Counted from the first letter of the stretch, positions 23,370-32,124 are shown. The stretch: 37,919 nucleotides of DNA from an uncultured Clostridia bacterium (GCA_934153805.1 CAKPFO010000009.1:1-37919), one strand, 5' to 3'. The notes: generated by a model not told the origin, from the letters alone. Translations and numbers: made by a program.

Positions 23370-24395
23370 CTATCTTGCTAAGTTCTTTCTTCTTAATTGA
23401 CCACAAGCTGCATCTATATCTGAGCCTAACTCTCTTCTTATTGTAGCTACAATTCCGTGGTCATTCAAATAATCTCTAAACTTCATTATATTTTCATTTG
23501 AACTCTTCGTATATTTTCCATTTTCTATTTTATTTATTGGTATTAAATTAACATGACATAGCATTCCTTTTAGCAATTTTACAAGCTCGCTTGCATCTTC
23601 TAAATTGTCATTATTATCTTTGGCTAGTGCATATTCAAAAGAAATACGCCTATTTGTCATTTTTATATAGTCTTTACATGCCTTTATCAAATCTTCTATA
23701 GGATATGCATTATTAACTGGCATCATACTACTTCTCTTTTCATTATTTGTAGCATGTAGTGATATAGACAAAGTACATTGTATATTTTCTTTTGCCAAAT
23801 CATATATACGTGGCACCAATCCACTTGTAGAAACACTTATATGCCTTGCTCCTATATTTAACCCTTTTGGATTATTTATAATCCTTATAGCCTTTATTAC
23901 ATTATCATAATTGTCTAGAGGTTCCCCTATTCCCATAAAAACTATATTTGATATGTTATCTTCTATATCTTGCTCTACAGCTAAAATTTGCTCTACTATT
24001 TCCCCCGCTGTTAAACTTCTTATAAAATTTATTCCTGTAGAGGCACAAAATTTGCATCCCATTTTGCAACCTATTTGTGATGATACACATATAGTTTTTC
24101 CATGATGATATTGCATCAATACTGTTTCTATTGCATTTCCATCTAATACATCAAATAAGTATTTTTTTGTTCCATCTGATGATTCTTGTTTTTTTAATAT
24201 ATTGTAATTGCACATTGTATAATTTTCTTTTAGCTTTTCTCTTAGGGCTATAGACAAATTGGTCATTTCGTCAAATTCTTTTACTTTTTCTACATATAAC
24301 CATTTAAAAATTTGTTCCGCTCTAAATGGTTTCTCCCCTAAGAGTTTTAACTCTTCTTTTAAATCTTCTAAGTTATAATCTTTTATATTTTTCAT
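23370..24395 (-). CDS. rlmN: 23S rRNA A2503/tRNA A37 methyltransferase RlmN
   Basis: RlmN is a radical-SAM enzyme that methylates C2 of A2503 in 23S rRNA. The 341 residues contain the CKMGCKFCASTG cluster motif (about 110-121), GIGEPLDNYDNV, SISLHATNNEKR, and the C-terminal methyl-carrying Cys in DIDAACGQL. The best ribosome binding site (GGAAGGA) is about 20 bp from the ATG at 24395, so initiation may be weak. It heads the stp-prkC-rsgA-rpe block. Confidence 0.97.
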   Translation of the reverse strand: MKNIKDYNLEDLKEELKLLGEKPFRAEQIFKWLYVEKVKEFDEMTNLSIALREKLKENYTMCNYNILKKQESSDGTKKYLFDVLDGNAIETVLMQYHHGKTICVSSQIGCKMGCKFCASTGINFIRSLTAGEIVEQILAVEQDIEDNISNIVFMGIGEPLDNYDNVIKAIRIINNPKGLNIGARHISVSTSGLVPRIYDLAKENIQCTLSISLHATNNEKRSSMMPVNNAYPIEDLIKACKDYIKMTNRRISFEYALAKDNNDNLEDASELVKLLKGMLCHVNLIPINKIENGKYTKSSNENIMKFRDYLNDHGIVATIRRELGSDIDAACGQLRRKNLAR

Positions 24396-24532
24396 TTTAT
24401 ATTTTTTGTTTCATTCCTTCCAAATGTGTAAATTCAGTTTAATTTTTATCCCTAAAATTTCACTTTTATTACACATTACTACTAGTAATATTTATACCAT
24501 AAAGTATATACTTTTTCAATAGTTTTAATATA

Positions 24533-24576
24533 AAAAAGCCTTACTTATTATCGCTAATAAGCAAAGCCGTAAGTAT
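24533..24576 (-). terminator. Terminator of the zinc-ribbon gene
   Basis: On the minus strand a CTTATTA/TAATAAG hairpin with outer GC pairs is followed by TTTTTTAT, immediately after the gene stop. Confidence 0.75.
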
Positions 24577-24583
24577 TATCTAT

Positions 24584-25090
24584 TTACATATCTTCATCGT
24601 CGTCTTGTTCTTCATCATATTCGTCTTCATCACTATCTCCACATCCATGGCAACCATCACAGTGTCCTAAGCAGCAATCGTCTTCTCCATCATTCCAGTC
24701 TAATTCTATTACATTATTACATTCTGGGCATCTAACTTCATTTTTAATTTCATCAATATCAGATAAGTCAACTACAAATTCATGGTTGCAATAAGGACAT
24801 ATTATTTCAAAATCATAAGATTCCTCATCCTCGTCATCGTCATAAATGTCATCTTCTATTTCATCTACCATACTTTGAATTTTGTTTATTCTACTATCTA
24901 TATTATTTTGTCTTTCCTCTATCATTTTTATTCTATTTTCAGTTTGACTTGTTACCCTGTCAAATTCATTAATCAATTCTGTTGTTAAATTTAAAACTTT
25001 CTCTTTAACAATATTTCTTTCTTCTTCGTTTGAAATACTATTTTCTATCTCGTTAATAATTTTATTAATATTTTCACCTAAAGTTGACAT
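24584..25090 (-). CDS. CD1247-type zinc-ribbon protein
   Basis: The 168 residues have a helical N-terminal domain (about 1-80, the CD1247 N-terminal type known from Clostridioides). An acidic linker is followed by a zinc ribbon (CPYCNHEFVV...VRCPECNNVI, about 98-126) and a tail rich in Asp, Glu, Cys and His (CCLGHCDGCHGCGDSDEDE). The function is unknown; metal binding is clear from the motifs. A GAGGAG ribosome binding site precedes ATG 25090. It lies between efp and rlmN. Confidence 0.85.
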   Translation of the reverse strand: MSTLGENINKIINEIENSISNEEERNIVKEKVLNLTTELINEFDRVTSQTENRIKMIEERQNNIDSRINKIQSMVDEIEDDIYDDDEDEESYDFEIICPYCNHEFVVDLSDIDEIKNEVRCPECNNVIELDWNDGEDDCCLGHCDGCHGCGDSDEDEYDEEQDDDEDM

Positions 25091-25157
25091 ATGTTAACTC
25101 CTCTTTTCTTTTTATTTTTTATATTATATACATATTTATATGCATATATACATCTTA

Positions 25158-25200
25158 ATTTTAAAATCGCTCTTACATTTTTCTTATGTAAAAGCGATAA
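25158..25200 (-). terminator. Terminator of efp
   Basis: On the minus strand a 13-bp stem (ATCGCTTTTACAT with ATGTAAGAGCGAT) is followed by TTTAAAATT. Confidence 0.75.
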
Positions 25201-25210
25201 GTATTTTTTA

Positions 25211-25777
25211 TTAAACTCTTTCCATGTAGTCTCCAGTTCTAGTGTCTATTCTTATAACATCTCCTATGTTTATAAATAAAGGTACTGATACTTCATATCC
25301 ATTTTCTAATGTTGCTGGTTTTCCAGATGTTGTTGTTGTGTTTCCACTAAATCCTGGTTCTGTATATGTAACTTCTAATTCTACGAACATTGGAGGCTCT
25401 ACTGAAAATACATTTCCTTTATATGAAAGAATTTTTACATTCATATTTTCTTTAATATATTTTAAGCTATCTCCTAATTGTTCTTTGTTTAATGGAATTT
25501 GTTCATATGTTTCGTTATCCATAAAATAGTATAATCCACCATCTTCATATAGGTATTGCATTTCTTTCTTTTCTATTTCTGCTCCTGGATATTTTTCTGA
25601 TGGGTTAAATGTTTTTTCTATAACTGCTCCTGATATTACATTCTTTAATTTTGTTCTAACAAAAGCTGAACCCTTTCCTGGTTTTACGTGTTGGAATTCA
25701 ACTACTTTAAATACGTTTCCGTCCATTTCAAATGTTGTTCCGTTTCTAAAATCTCCTGCCATATATACTTCTGCCAT
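25211..25777 (-). CDS. efp: Translation elongation factor P
   Basis: EF-P relieves ribosome stalling at polyproline. The 188 residues begin MAEVYMAGDFRNGTTFEMDG. They contain the P-site loop QHVKPGKGSAFVRTKLKN with the conserved Lys that is modified in many species, and the C-terminal OB signature VPLFINIGDVIRIDTRTGDYMERV. I chose ATG 25775-25777, preceded by AAAGGAGATATACAA; an upstream in-frame ATG lies before the ribosome binding site. No EF-P-modifying genes are present in this window. Confidence 0.97.
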   Translation of the reverse strand: MAEVYMAGDFRNGTTFEMDGNVFKVVEFQHVKPGKGSAFVRTKLKNVISGAVIEKTFNPSEKYPGAEIEKKEMQYLYEDGGLYYFMDNETYEQIPLNKEQLGDSLKYIKENMNVKILSYKGNVFSVEPPMFVELEVTYTEPGFSGNTTTTSGKPATLENGYEVSVPLFINIGDVIRIDTRTGDYMERV

Positions 25778-25937
25778 TTGTATATCTCCTTTCAAATTTT
25801 TATTTCTTTTTTTAGCTTTATTAATATTAGCATATTTTTACAGCAAAATCAAGTAGTTTTGGCGTTTTTCTATTATCCTTTACTATGTTTGCTAAATTAT
25901 TGCATATTGTGACAATACAAGTATTAGGATAAAATAG

Positions 25938-25986
25938 TTATAAAAACAAATACGAAACTAAGATTTCTAGTTCTTAATTTCGTATC
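25938..25986 (-). terminator. Terminator of the pilin-like surface gene
   Basis: The 13-bp stem ATACGAAATTAAG/CTTAGTTTCGTAT is followed by TTGTTTTTA on the minus strand. Confidence 0.8.
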
Positions 25987-26027
25987 TCTATAGTAATAGC
26001 TTTACATATTTTTATTATTTTCAAGTT

Positions 26028-28895
26028 TTAGTTATCTATAATAATCCATTGCCCACTCGAATTTTTTCCAGATGTTTTTAGTGTTTTCTTTAAGTATATA
26101 ACTGGTCTAACACCTGTTTTAGAATATTCATATTGATTACAATAACTTGAATCTCCTAAGCCAACATAGTTTGCGCTTATTCCTCCATTTTCCACATGTG
26201 ATATGCAAAATGTTATAAACGTCCTATTAGAATATACCTCCATATTTTTTCCACTTATCCAGTAGTTTATATTTGCATTATCAGCTGTATTTCTAAATAA
26301 AAGTTTATATATCATCGTAGAAGAGTTTAAATATGTACTTGCCGTATATCCATAATATGTATGCCTATATGTTCTAGTTGTTGCTGTTGCTATATTGTTT
26401 GAGGCTGACAATGACGGTGCTTGGACATTTCTGCTAAAAGTTTCTCCATTAGTTGGTGTATATCCCACATAACTATCTATCTCTGTAAGTTTTATACTTC
26501 TTGCACCTGTCCCAGAAATTGTATAATTTTGTTTTCCACTATATTCATCTCCATTATATCCTGTAAAGCTTTTACTTGTATCTGCACCTGTTCCATATCC
26601 ATATATTGCACAAATTCTATCTAATTGTTCCATATTATATAAATATGCTTTCGCACCTTTAAAATAGAACAGACTTGCACTATCTGGTGATATTGGAGCT
26701 TCACTTATTAATATTACTTCTCCTGTAGATGTATTTTTACTAAGTACTCGCCATTTTAAATTATTGTTTGACGTGTATGTTTGATTTCCATGTCCATTTG
26801 CACTAGAAGTATATGCATGTGTTCCAGGCTGATATGCCACATAATCTCCAACTGCCACTTGTGATACTAGTGTTGGATATGATACTGTAACATTACATGT
26901 AGCCGTTTTATTTCCATCTACAGTTGTTGCTACAATGTTAGCAGTTCCTGGTGCCTTTGCAGTAATTGTAATTGCTGTACCACTGGTTGTTTGTTCTGTG
27001 CTTACAGTTGCCACACTAGCATTACTACTTGACCATTTAATATTTTTATTATATGCATCACTTGGAGTTATGGTAGCTTTTGCAGTCGTTGTATTTCCTA
27101 CAATTAAGCTTGCTGTTGTTTTATCTAAAGAAACCCCTGTAACCGCTATTGTTGTTGTAGTTTTACTTTGTTTTTCACTTATATTTCCAGCTTCATCCTT
27201 TACCCAAATATTATATGTTGTATTTTGTTTTAATCCAGTAAGCGTTTTTTCTAATTTTAATGTACTTGTGCAACTATCAAAACTTGTTGGAGTATTGTTG
27301 TCTGTTGTTACTTTGTACCCTATTATTCCACTTGCATTATCTGTTGCTGTAAAGCTTATAGCTGTAGCTGTTGCACTAGCATTAGTTATCTTTGGCTTTT
27401 CAATATCTATTTTGCTTACCTCTCCTACTGCGTAAGTTCCTCCATTTGTTCCATCATATAAACGTACATATATATATCCATTTGCTGTAAACTCTTGTGT
27501 TGCCTTGCTTTCCCAATTTGTTGCATCTTTACTTGTTTGTAATGTATAGCCTGTTGGTATTGTTGTTTTTAAACTTGCTGTTACTGTTACTTTTCCATTT
27601 GTCCATTCTGATGGACTATATGTAAAGTTTATGTCTGCTTGTGTTACTCCTGTTGCTTCATCTGTTTTTATTGTTACTGGTTCACTCACATTCTCTGCTT
27701 TATCTTTTAGCCATACATAGTATTCCGTTTTTTGTAATCTTTCTCCTATTGTTATATTATTTAATGCTTTTGTATTATCTACAGCTATAAAATTTGTTGG
27801 TTCTACCTTTATAGTTGTTACTGTATACCCTATTATTCCACTTGCATTATCTGTTCCGCTAAATGTTATACTATTTGATGTTGCTGATGTAGTTGTTACA
27901 ATTGGAGCATCCTTATCTATTTTGGTCACTTCTCCTACTGCATAATTTCCTCCATTAGTTCCATCATATAAACGTACATACATATATCCATTTTCTGTGA
28001 ATTCTTGTGTCGTTGTATTTTCCCAATTGATCATATCTTTACTTGTTTGTAATGTGTAGCCTTCTGGTATTTCTATTTTTTCATTTACTGTTACTACTAT
28101 TTTATCTTTTGTCCAGTCATTTGGATTATAGGTGAATTCTAGGTCTGCTTGTGTTAGCTCGGCTACAGTTACTGTTCTTATTACATTTGTTTCACTTTCT
28201 GCTATTCCATTTTTGTTTTCTACTTCTATTTTTATTTTAAACTCTCTATTTTGCTCTAGTCCTGTAAATATATATTCTCCAGTTTTATTTGTTTCTTTCT
28301 TTTTATATTCTTCTCCACTTGTTACATCTTTTATATAAAATCTGTATTCTCCTCCATCTACTCTTGTTGCATCTACTTTTACCTCTATTGAACTCGTTGT
28401 AGATTTTGTATTTACGCTCTTTATTTTTGGTAATAACTTTCCTGCTTTTCCTTCATACTCTAGTCCTATGCTTCCATCATCTTTTTTTGCTACTGTATAT
28501 ATGTACTTGTTATCTACTAGTATTGTTTTTATATTACTATCTGCTGTGTCTTCTATATCACTTTCATCTATCATTCCTTGGTCTACTAGATATTTTAAAT
28601 AATTTTCTAAGGTCATGTTTTCTCCACCTAAAGCTAATCGTGCATCCAATTGCTTTAATTCTAGTCTTTCTTTTATCTCTGCTGCTTCTTGCATTTCTTT
28701 GGCTTTAATTGCCTTTGTGAATATTCCATTCTCTCCTACTGTAGCATTTATAGATATACCTGCAACAACAATTAATACCACTATTGTTACTATTAGTGCA
28801 ATTAGTGTTATACCTTGAGCATTATTACTTTCTCTGTAATTCTTTTTGTTTAATTTTATGTATTTTTCAATAATATTTTGTTTTATCCTTTTCAT
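26028..28895 (-). CDS. Large pilin-like surface protein with repeated beta domains (955 residues)
   Basis: The N-terminus carries a prepilin-type signal: a basic leader, then QG|ITLIALIVTIVVLIVVAG with cleavage expected after Gly28. The usual Glu at +5 is an Ala. A pseudopilin-like stalk follows (to about 150), then a fibronectin-like domain (about 160-245). Two homologous 160-residue repeats start near 248 and 418 (shared FTENGY.YVRLYDGTNGG and DNASGIIGY). A BIG2 domain (about 586-675, VTGVSLDKTTASLIVG) and a C-terminal region like DUF6273 (about 680-955, LKWRVLSKNTSTGEVILISE) complete the protein. A prepilin peptidase is encoded 3 kb away, but no pilus ATPase is in the window. Probably a secreted adhesin or filament tip protein; the substrate is unknown. 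Confidence 0.85.
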   Translation of the reverse strand: MKRIKQNIIEKYIKLNKKNYRESNNAQGITLIALIVTIVVLIVVAGISINATVGENGIFTKAIKAKEMQEAAEIKERLELKQLDARLALGGENMTLENYLKYLVDQGMIDESDIEDTADSNIKTILVDNKYIYTVAKKDDGSIGLEYEGKAGKLLPKIKSVNTKSTTSSIEVKVDATRVDGGEYRFYIKDVTSGEEYKKKETNKTGEYIFTGLEQNREFKIKIEVENKNGIAESETNVIRTVTVAELTQADLEFTYNPNDWTKDKIVVTVNEKIEIPEGYTLQTSKDMINWENTTTQEFTENGYMYVRLYDGTNGGNYAVGEVTKIDKDAPIVTTTSATSNSITFSGTDNASGIIGYTVTTIKVEPTNFIAVDNTKALNNITIGERLQKTEYYVWLKDKAENVSEPVTIKTDEATGVTQADINFTYSPSEWTNGKVTVTASLKTTIPTGYTLQTSKDATNWESKATQEFTANGYIYVRLYDGTNGGTYAVGEVSKIDIEKPKITNASATATAISFTATDNASGIIGYKVTTDNNTPTSFDSCTSTLKLEKTLTGLKQNTTYNIWVKDEAGNISEKQSKTTTTIAVTGVSLDKTTASLIVGNTTTAKATITPSDAYNKNIKWSSSNASVATVSTEQTTSGTAITITAKAPGTANIVATTVDGNKTATCNVTVSYPTLVSQVAVGDYVAYQPGTHAYTSSANGHGNQTYTSNNNLKWRVLSKNTSTGEVILISEAPISPDSASLFYFKGAKAYLYNMEQLDRICAIYGYGTGADTSKSFTGYNGDEYSGKQNYTISGTGARSIKLTEIDSYVGYTPTNGETFSRNVQAPSLSASNNIATATTRTYRHTYYGYTASTYLNSSTMIYKLLFRNTADNANINYWISGKNMEVYSNRTFITFCISHVENGGISANYVGLGDSSYCNQYEYSKTGVRPVIYLKKTLKTSGKNSSGQWIIIDN

Positions 28896-28912
28896 ATGTT
28901 GTTTTTCTCCTT

Positions 28913-29377
28913 CTATTTTTTCACTACTCTAAAGTCATATATTCCAACATAATCTTGTTGCATAGATGTATTTAATTGTGTGCTCTCTCCTACTTTTAGT
29001 GGTGAAATTATTCCTGGTACTGTTGCTATCTCTGTTCCATTTTTATCTAGTAGTACTATGTTTATTAACATTACTTGTGTTTCTATGCTTCCAGTATTTT
29101 TTACATCTGCTAGCAATACAGATTGTCCATTTTTATTCGTTAATTGAATATTTCCTATTTCTAAATTATCTAACTTTTTGGTTTCTTTTAATTTTGTACT
29201 TGTATTTAATTTTGTTCCATCTTCTAAAACTTGTACATATTCTTGAGTATTTGTTCCTAACTGTTCTGTATTTTCTTTTACAACCTCTTTCTTACTATTT
29301 TTTACTATTAGTACTATTATAAGCAACACTGTTATTGCCACTAACACTAATATCCATTTTTTTTCATTTCTTTTCAT
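28913..29377 (-). CDS. Membrane-anchored exported protein with FxLYD-like domain
   Basis: The 154 residues start MKRNEKKWILVLVAITVLLI, a single N-terminal membrane anchor, followed by a Thr/Lys-rich stalk. From about residue 70 a beta-sandwich follows (LEIGNIQLTNKNGQSVLLADVKNTG), resembling FxLYD/DUF-type extracellular domains. The start is ATG 29375-29377 after GGAGGAATTAGGT. It ends 17 bp before the pilin-like gene, so both form one operon; it may help that protein's assembly, an inference from position. Confidence 0.8.
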   Translation of the reverse strand: MKRNEKKWILVLVAITVLLIIVLIVKNSKKEVVKENTEQLGTNTQEYVQVLEDGTKLNTSTKLKETKKLDNLEIGNIQLTNKNGQSVLLADVKNTGSIETQVMLINIVLLDKNGTEIATVPGIISPLKVGESTQLNTSMQQDYVGIYDFRVVKK

Positions 29378-29413
29378 ACCTAATTCCTCCAATTTCTTTA
29401 TTTTTATATATTC

Positions 29414-29491
29414 TTATTACACTTTACAAATTCATACTTTTATTACAATTTACAAATTCATGTTTTTATTACAATTTACAAATTCAAATTT
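29414..29491. repeat. Three tandem copies of a 26-bp repeat
   Basis: Units of TTATTACAATTTACAAATTC plus six variable bases begin at 29414, 29440 and 29466; units two and three are nearly identical and unit one differs in a few positions. They lie 40-110 bp upstream of the membrane-anchored surface gene start. Confidence 0.85.
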
Positions 29492-29579
29492 TTACTTCCA
29501 CACATTTCACTATTAAATTTTCCTATTTCTAGCTTTACCACTTTTTATAATCTCTACTATATTCAAATTCACGTCCCTG

Positions 29580-29609
29580 ACAGAAAATTTTATTCATAAA
29601 ATTTTCTGC
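29580..29609. repeat. Inverted repeat (CAGAAAATTTTAT hairpin)
   Basis: The arms CAGAAAATTTTA and TAAAATTTTCTG flank a short loop, next to the larger cruciform. Confidence 0.6.
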
Positions 29610-29617
29610 GACTCAAG

Positions 29618-29741
29618 TAAATTGATTATTTTAATTATAAATTAAGACTAGTGGGGACCGCTTTAGTCTATGTCAATGCGCCAGCATTTTACATAGACTT
29701 AAGTGGGGAAGGCTTAATTTATAATTAAAACAATCAATTTA
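29618..29741. repeat. 124-bp cruciform with nested hairpins
   Basis: The 29-bp outer arms (29618-29646 and 29713-29741) are complementary with one mismatch. They enclose a second stem AGTCTATGT/ACATAGACT (29665-29673, 29691-29699) closed by AATGC-GCCA-GCATT. The two sides of the internal loop both carry AGTGGGGA in the same orientation. No ORF is present. It could be a structured RNA, a recombination site or a MITE. Confidence 0.65.
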
Positions 29742-29793
29742 CCCCACTGCACACCAAAAATTATACACAACAAAAAAAGACAGAAAAAATCTA

Positions 29794-29930
<137 letters not shown>

Positions 29931-29966
29931 TTTTTAGTTTCTCCTTTGTTTCTTTCTCTTGTAATT

Positions 29967-29995
29967 ATAATACCACAGTAAAATTTTAGTGTCAA
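29967..29995 (-). promoter_or_regulatory. Consensus promoter upstream of the CA-repeat ORF
   Basis: On the minus strand TTGACA (29990-29995) and TATTAT (29967-29972) are exactly 17 bp apart, pointing toward the repeat and the surface operon. Confidence 0.8.
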
Positions 29996-30132
29996 TTGAA
30001 TCTAAAATATTTTTTATTCTAGTTTCAACTAACACTACAGTTATTTACTACATTTCACTAATTAAATTATTTCTCTGAATATTTTTACTTATTAGTCATA
30101 AAAATCTATAAAAAATTTAAATTACACACTAT

Positions 30133-30166
30133 AAAAGGACACCCTAATTATTAAGGTGCCCTTATA
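30133..30166 (-). terminator. Terminator of the foreign-composition gene
   Basis: On the minus strand AGGGCACC pairs with GGTGTCCT (with wobble) and is followed by TTTTAT, just after the stop codon. Confidence 0.75.
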
Positions 30167-30179
30167 AGGATTAATGAAA

Positions 30180-30515
30180 CTATTGTGGTTGCTGCATTCC
30201 TTTTAACTGTGCTTCAGTTACTTCCTTAAGTTCTTCGCCAAAAGTAATGAACTGGTCCTTGCAGAAAGCTCCGAACCCGCGTAAGATATTGTCTTTGATG
30301 ACTACACGAACGGCCTTGTCCTTCAATTTTTCAATCCGATATGTATTCGTATATTCCATCAGTTTGACCAGCATCTGAATATCTATCGAATCATTAAGTA
30401 CGAAACCCCTGTCGCAACGGCCATATTGACCACTAAAAACTACTTTTGCGAACAGCAGATCCTTTTGTTGCCTAACTACAGTTACATCACAAATCATTGC
30501 ATTTTCAATTTTCAT
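30180..30515 (-). CDS. Unknown protein of atypical base composition (111 residues)
   Basis: I do not recognise this family. It is a soluble alpha/beta-looking protein starting MKIENAMICDVTVVRQQKDL with Cys8, Cys34 and Cys85 but no metal motif. Its codon use stands out: it uses CGA, CGC, CGG (Arg60), GAC and CTG-type codons that neighbours avoid, and its GC content is visibly higher. It has its own TTGACA promoter, an AGGAGG ribosome binding site and a terminator, as a compact single-gene cassette. Recent transfer, perhaps from a phage or plasmid, is likely. Confidence 0.8.
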   Translation of the reverse strand: MKIENAMICDVTVVRQQKDLLFAKVVFSGQYGRCDRGFVLNDSIDIQMLVKLMEYTNTYRIEKLKDKAVRVVIKDNILRGFGAFCKDQFITFGEELKEVTEAQLKGMQQPQ

Positions 30516-30563
30516 GAAATAGTCCTCCTTAGCTATACTTTCTGTACTATTGTAACTATTTTT

Positions 30564-30592
30564 ATCTTACCACAAGTCAATATCAATGTCAA
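30564..30592 (-). promoter_or_regulatory. Consensus promoter of the 111-residue unknown gene
   Basis: On the minus strand TTGACA (30587-30592) and TAAGAT (30564-30569) are 17 bp apart. TTGACATTGATATTGAC contains a short internal repeat that could be an operator. Confidence 0.8.
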
Positions 30593-30704
30593 GTATTTAT
30601 GTTAATTTATGGTAGTAAAAATCTCAACATAACTAGAGAACTAAGAAATAGTTATAAAATAGACAAATAAAAGATTTAAAATCCTGTAAAATCCTGAATT
30701 TTGC

Positions 30705-30733
30705 TTGCCTTTCTGTCATGGACAGTTTATAAT
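30705..30733 (+). promoter_or_regulatory. Promoter of a candidate small RNA
   Basis: TTGCCT (30705-30710) and TATAAT (30728-30733) are 17 bp apart. The spacer holds the inverted repeat CTGTC-ATG-GACAG, a possible operator. Confidence 0.6.
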
Positions 30734-30739
30734 TGAATT

Positions 30740-30824
30740 AATAAAACATTAGTGTCCGTTCTGAAAAGAACGTAATCATCATTAATATTAAAGAAGCACT
30801 GTTTACAATCAGTGCTTCTTTCTC
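30740..30824 (+). ncRNA. Candidate small RNA of about 85 nt
   Basis: The predicted transcript contains a perfect 6-bp hairpin with a GAAA tetraloop (CGTTCT-GAAA-AGAACG, 30757-30772) and ends at a terminator (AAGAAGCACTG/CAGTGCTTCTT, 30791-30820). There is no ORF with a ribosome binding site inside. It is flanked on both sides by minus-strand genes, so it is an independent plus-strand unit. The class is unknown. Confidence 0.5.
30791..30824. terminator. Terminator of the candidate small RNA
   Basis: An 11-bp perfect stem with an 8-nt loop is followed by TTTCTC on the plus strand; the reverse strand also has a short T-run. Confidence 0.75.
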
Positions 30825-31031
30825 AATTTTACATCTTTTCCTAAAGCAGTAGTAAACTTTACTATATATACGATATTTTAAATAATAGTCGTTTAAATTA
30901 ATTTTATATTTTCCTTTTGTTATTCAATAAAATCAAAACATAAATTGTTCTTTCTTCTAAAAATGCATTTTTAGAATTGGCTGGAATAGGTAAATTTACA
31001 ATAGGCTTAATATGATGAAACATTATTTACA

Positions 31032-32102
31032 CTACTGTTTATCAACAATAATGTATTCTCTACTAGATTTTGTTAAGTTTTCAGAACCTTCTTTTCCTAT
31101 AAGGACAGTATCTTCTATCCTTACTCCAAATTTACCTGGAATGTAAATACCTGGTTCATTTGTTATTATCATTCTTTCTTTTAAATTATTATCATTTCTT
31201 CCACTAATTACTGGGCATTCATGTATATCTAATCCTACTCCATGTCCTAAGGCATGAATTAAGTCATAGCCATGCATTCTAAAATCATTTTCTACCATTT
31301 TAGATAATATCTTTATTTTTGCTCCTTCTTTTAACTCTTTAAAAGTTTGCAACTGATTTTTTAAAACTAAATCATATACTTTTTTTACCTCTTCTGGTAC
31401 ATATCCTACAAAAATAGTTCTTGTCATGTCTGAGCAATATCCATTATATTTGCATCCGAAATCTAATGTAATTACATCTCCTAGGTCTATCTTTTTATCT
31501 GTAGGAACAGCATGTGGCTTAGACGAATTCTTTCCTGAAGCTACTATTGGTTCAAAAGATATTCCATCTGCTCCATTTAGTTTAAAATATCTTTCTATCT
31601 CTAAAGCGATTTCTTTTTCTGTCATTCCAACTTTTATATAATTTATTAAATGTTCAAAACATTTATCTGTTATTTCACAAGCTTTTCGCGTATTTGCTAT
31701 TTCATCTTCATCTTTTACCATACGTTGCATTTCTATTATTTTCTCGGTTTCTTGCATATTGTTTATTTTATATACATGCATATACTCCTTATATTTTGCA
31801 TAAGTTACATAGTCTTCTTCAAAGCCTACATTCTCACAAAACAAGAAAAAATTTTCATATTCATCTTTTGAAAAATCTTTAAATTCATGTACTATTATTC
31901 CATCATCTACAGTTAAAACATTTTGAACTTCTTCTATATATCGCCCATCTGTTAAAAATATATTTTCTTTTCTAGTTAGTAGCAATACTCCCTCTGCTAC
32001 TATATCTGTTAGATATCTAATGTTAGTAGGATTTGTTATAATCATTCCTTGCATATCTAACATTTTCATTTTTTCCCTTATACACTTTATTTTACTATTC
32101 AT
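31032..32102 (-). CDS. M24-family Xaa-Pro peptidase
   Basis: This metallopeptidase removes N-terminal residues preceding proline. A creatinase-like N-terminal domain (about 1-125) is followed by the pita-bread catalytic domain with the metal ligands: Asp in VITLDFGCKYNG, Asp in CSDMTRTIF, His in ALGHGVGLDIHECP, Glu in TNEPGIYI and Glu in VRIEDTVLI. At 356 residues it is typical of the Firmicute YqhT/PepP group, which is commonly found near efp. The ribosome binding site is GTGGGAG. Confidence 0.93.
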   Translation of the reverse strand: MNSKIKCIREKMKMLDMQGMIITNPTNIRYLTDIVAEGVLLLTRKENIFLTDGRYIEEVQNVLTVDDGIIVHEFKDFSKDEYENFFLFCENVGFEEDYVTYAKYKEYMHVYKINNMQETEKIIEMQRMVKDEDEIANTRKACEITDKCFEHLINYIKVGMTEKEIALEIERYFKLNGADGISFEPIVASGKNSSKPHAVPTDKKIDLGDVITLDFGCKYNGYCSDMTRTIFVGYVPEEVKKVYDLVLKNQLQTFKELKEGAKIKILSKMVENDFRMHGYDLIHALGHGVGLDIHECPVISGRNDNNLKERMIITNEPGIYIPGKFGVRIEDTVLIGKEGSENLTKSSREYIIVDKQ

Positions 32103-32124
32103 AGAAAACTCCCACTTTCTAATC

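Larger units (their letters stand above)
29393..29793. other. Gene-free stretch upstream of the surface-protein operon
   Basis: No stable gene is seen in these 400 bases. In minus-strand order it contains a 124-bp cruciform, a CAGAAAATTTTA hairpin and three 26-bp tandem repeats before the operon. A possible operon promoter (minus strand TTTGTA, 16 bp, TATAAA) lies in or next to the last repeat near 29400-29430. Confidence 0.5.
30593..31031. other. Gene-free stretch between the foreign gene and the M24 peptidase
   Basis: No ORF is supported in these 440 bases. The only structure I see is the candidate small RNA at 30740-30823 with its promoter; the remainder is AT-rich DNA. Confidence 0.5.

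Noticed and set aside
27421..28160. DNA direct repeats that might be a mobile element
   Set aside because: They are coding repeats of the two homologous beta domains in the surface protein.
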